NCBI GenBank assembly: GCA_963627995.1
Contig: CAVGCV010000001.1
Coordinates: 124,001 to 188,000, forward strand
DNA: 64,000 nt
DNA from: UBA3839 sp963627995
GTDB taxonomy: Bacteria > Bacteroidota > Bacteroidia > Bacteroidales > Bacteroidaceae
Direction of reading: 5' to 3'
Position numbers and translations under genes: made by a program
Notes under the pieces: generated by a model
Seen by the model: only the letters and a program-made list of their open reading frames with translations
What the model was told of the DNA's origin: nothing
Database searches by the model: none
Shown: positions 63,657-64,000 of the stretch, one piece after another
How the letters are laid out: the number at the start of each line of letters is the position of its first letter
Numbering within the stretch: the first letter of the stretch is position 1

Positions 63657-63918
63657 CGACTTTTGCGCCACATTCCTTTGTTTTCCCGCGGAAATCGGCG
63701 CGCGCCCGTTCGCCCAGGGGCGCCGGCCCGCTCCCGGCGCCCGCTTCCTGCGCGGGGAAAGCCTTTGCGGGCGCACTCGTCCGTCTCGCGCGGGATGCCG
63801 GCGCCTGCCGCGCTCCGGGGAGTTAAATTTGGTTAAACGCACGGAAAAAGCCCGCTCCGCGCGCCTTCCCGGCGGCTCCCGCGGCGGGCGCGCGGGTGCG
63901 CGGACGCGGAAAAAGGCG

Positions 63919-63926
63919 TAACTTTG
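63919..63926 (+). promoter_or_regulatory. Promoter of the rightmost gene (-7 element)
   Basis: TAACTTTG, exact consensus, 34 nt before the ATG at 63961; no clear -33 TTTG. Confidence 0.55.
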
Positions 63927-63960
63927 CGCCAAGCACAACCCACCTTATCACGCTAAGCCC

Positions 63961-64000
63961 ATGCTCACACAGCAAGAATGCGACATCATCCACCAGAAGA
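63961..64000 (+). CDS. Start of a gene cut by the window edge
   Basis: The frame begins at the ATG at 63961 (MLTQQECDIIHQK) and is open to the end. Support comes from the promoter-like box 34 nt upstream and the long gap before it. Thirteen residues are too few to identify a family. Confidence 0.5.
   Translation, partial: MLTQQECDIIHQK

Overview
The window comes from a GC-rich member of the Bacteroidota, most likely order Bacteroidales and possibly Prevotellaceae. The evidence is a hybrid two-component regulator with a periplasmic propeller and AraC output, a TrpB2-type tryptophan synthase, DUF4271, DUF4861 and DUF6055 proteins, exported proteins ending in a shared GRxV...GxYxVxGRKVL tail, and many promoters of the Bacteroidota type (-33 TTTG, -7 TAnnTTTG). 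No tRNA, rRNA, CRISPR array or insertion sequence was recognised.

Layout. 1-3836: end of a sigma factor, its anti-sigma-like partner, an exported protein of unknown function and an S41 protease, all on +. 3837-4816: a long gene-free stretch with a phased repeat array, an AT-rich tract and a cluster of DnaA-box-like 9-mers (candidate oriC). 4817-6490: greA, HIT protein, argB. 6606-10259 (minus): metK, DUF4271, hemD, rnpA, yidD, with a SAM-II-like riboswitch before metK. 10819-24086 (minus): GH51 arabinofuranosidase, hybrid two-component regulator, and a giant exported tyrosine-phosphatase protein. 24431-30236 (minus): DUF4861 protein, dprA, a C26-M19 fusion, trpB2. 30504-40213 (plus): nuclease, pdxB, pyrH, two exported proteins, groES-groEL, sufE, a GT4 glycosyltransferase. 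40437-44180 (minus): antiporter, lolD, CvfB-like protein. 44353: asd. 45519-52744: a peptide-export/outer-membrane-barrel cassette in which three of four genes are broken. 53101-54966: HU-like protein and a second sigma/anti-sigma pair. 55078-63621 (minus): trhP, then a tight six-gene operon LOG-pfkB-ychF-lgt-trmH-mutS. A last gene starts at 63961.

The most striking non-coding signal is a family of phased palindrome arrays. Five intergenic elements (3951, 10642, 19808, 31456, 56538) each carry five copies of a 10-bp near-palindrome, consensus [CG]TC[CT]GC[AG]GA[CG], with centres 22 bp apart (occasionally 23), joined mostly by A-tract/T-tract spacers. A sixth element (40288) uses a different palindrome, TTCCAAGTACTTGGAA, three times at the same 22-bp pitch. 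Two helical turns per repeat suggests a protein that reads one face of the DNA, or a family of multi-hairpin 3' elements. I do not recognise it as a described family.

Limits: everything was read by eye. No alignment, HMM, folding or genome-wide search was run, so repeat abundance, origin function, riboswitch identity and promoter activity are predictions.
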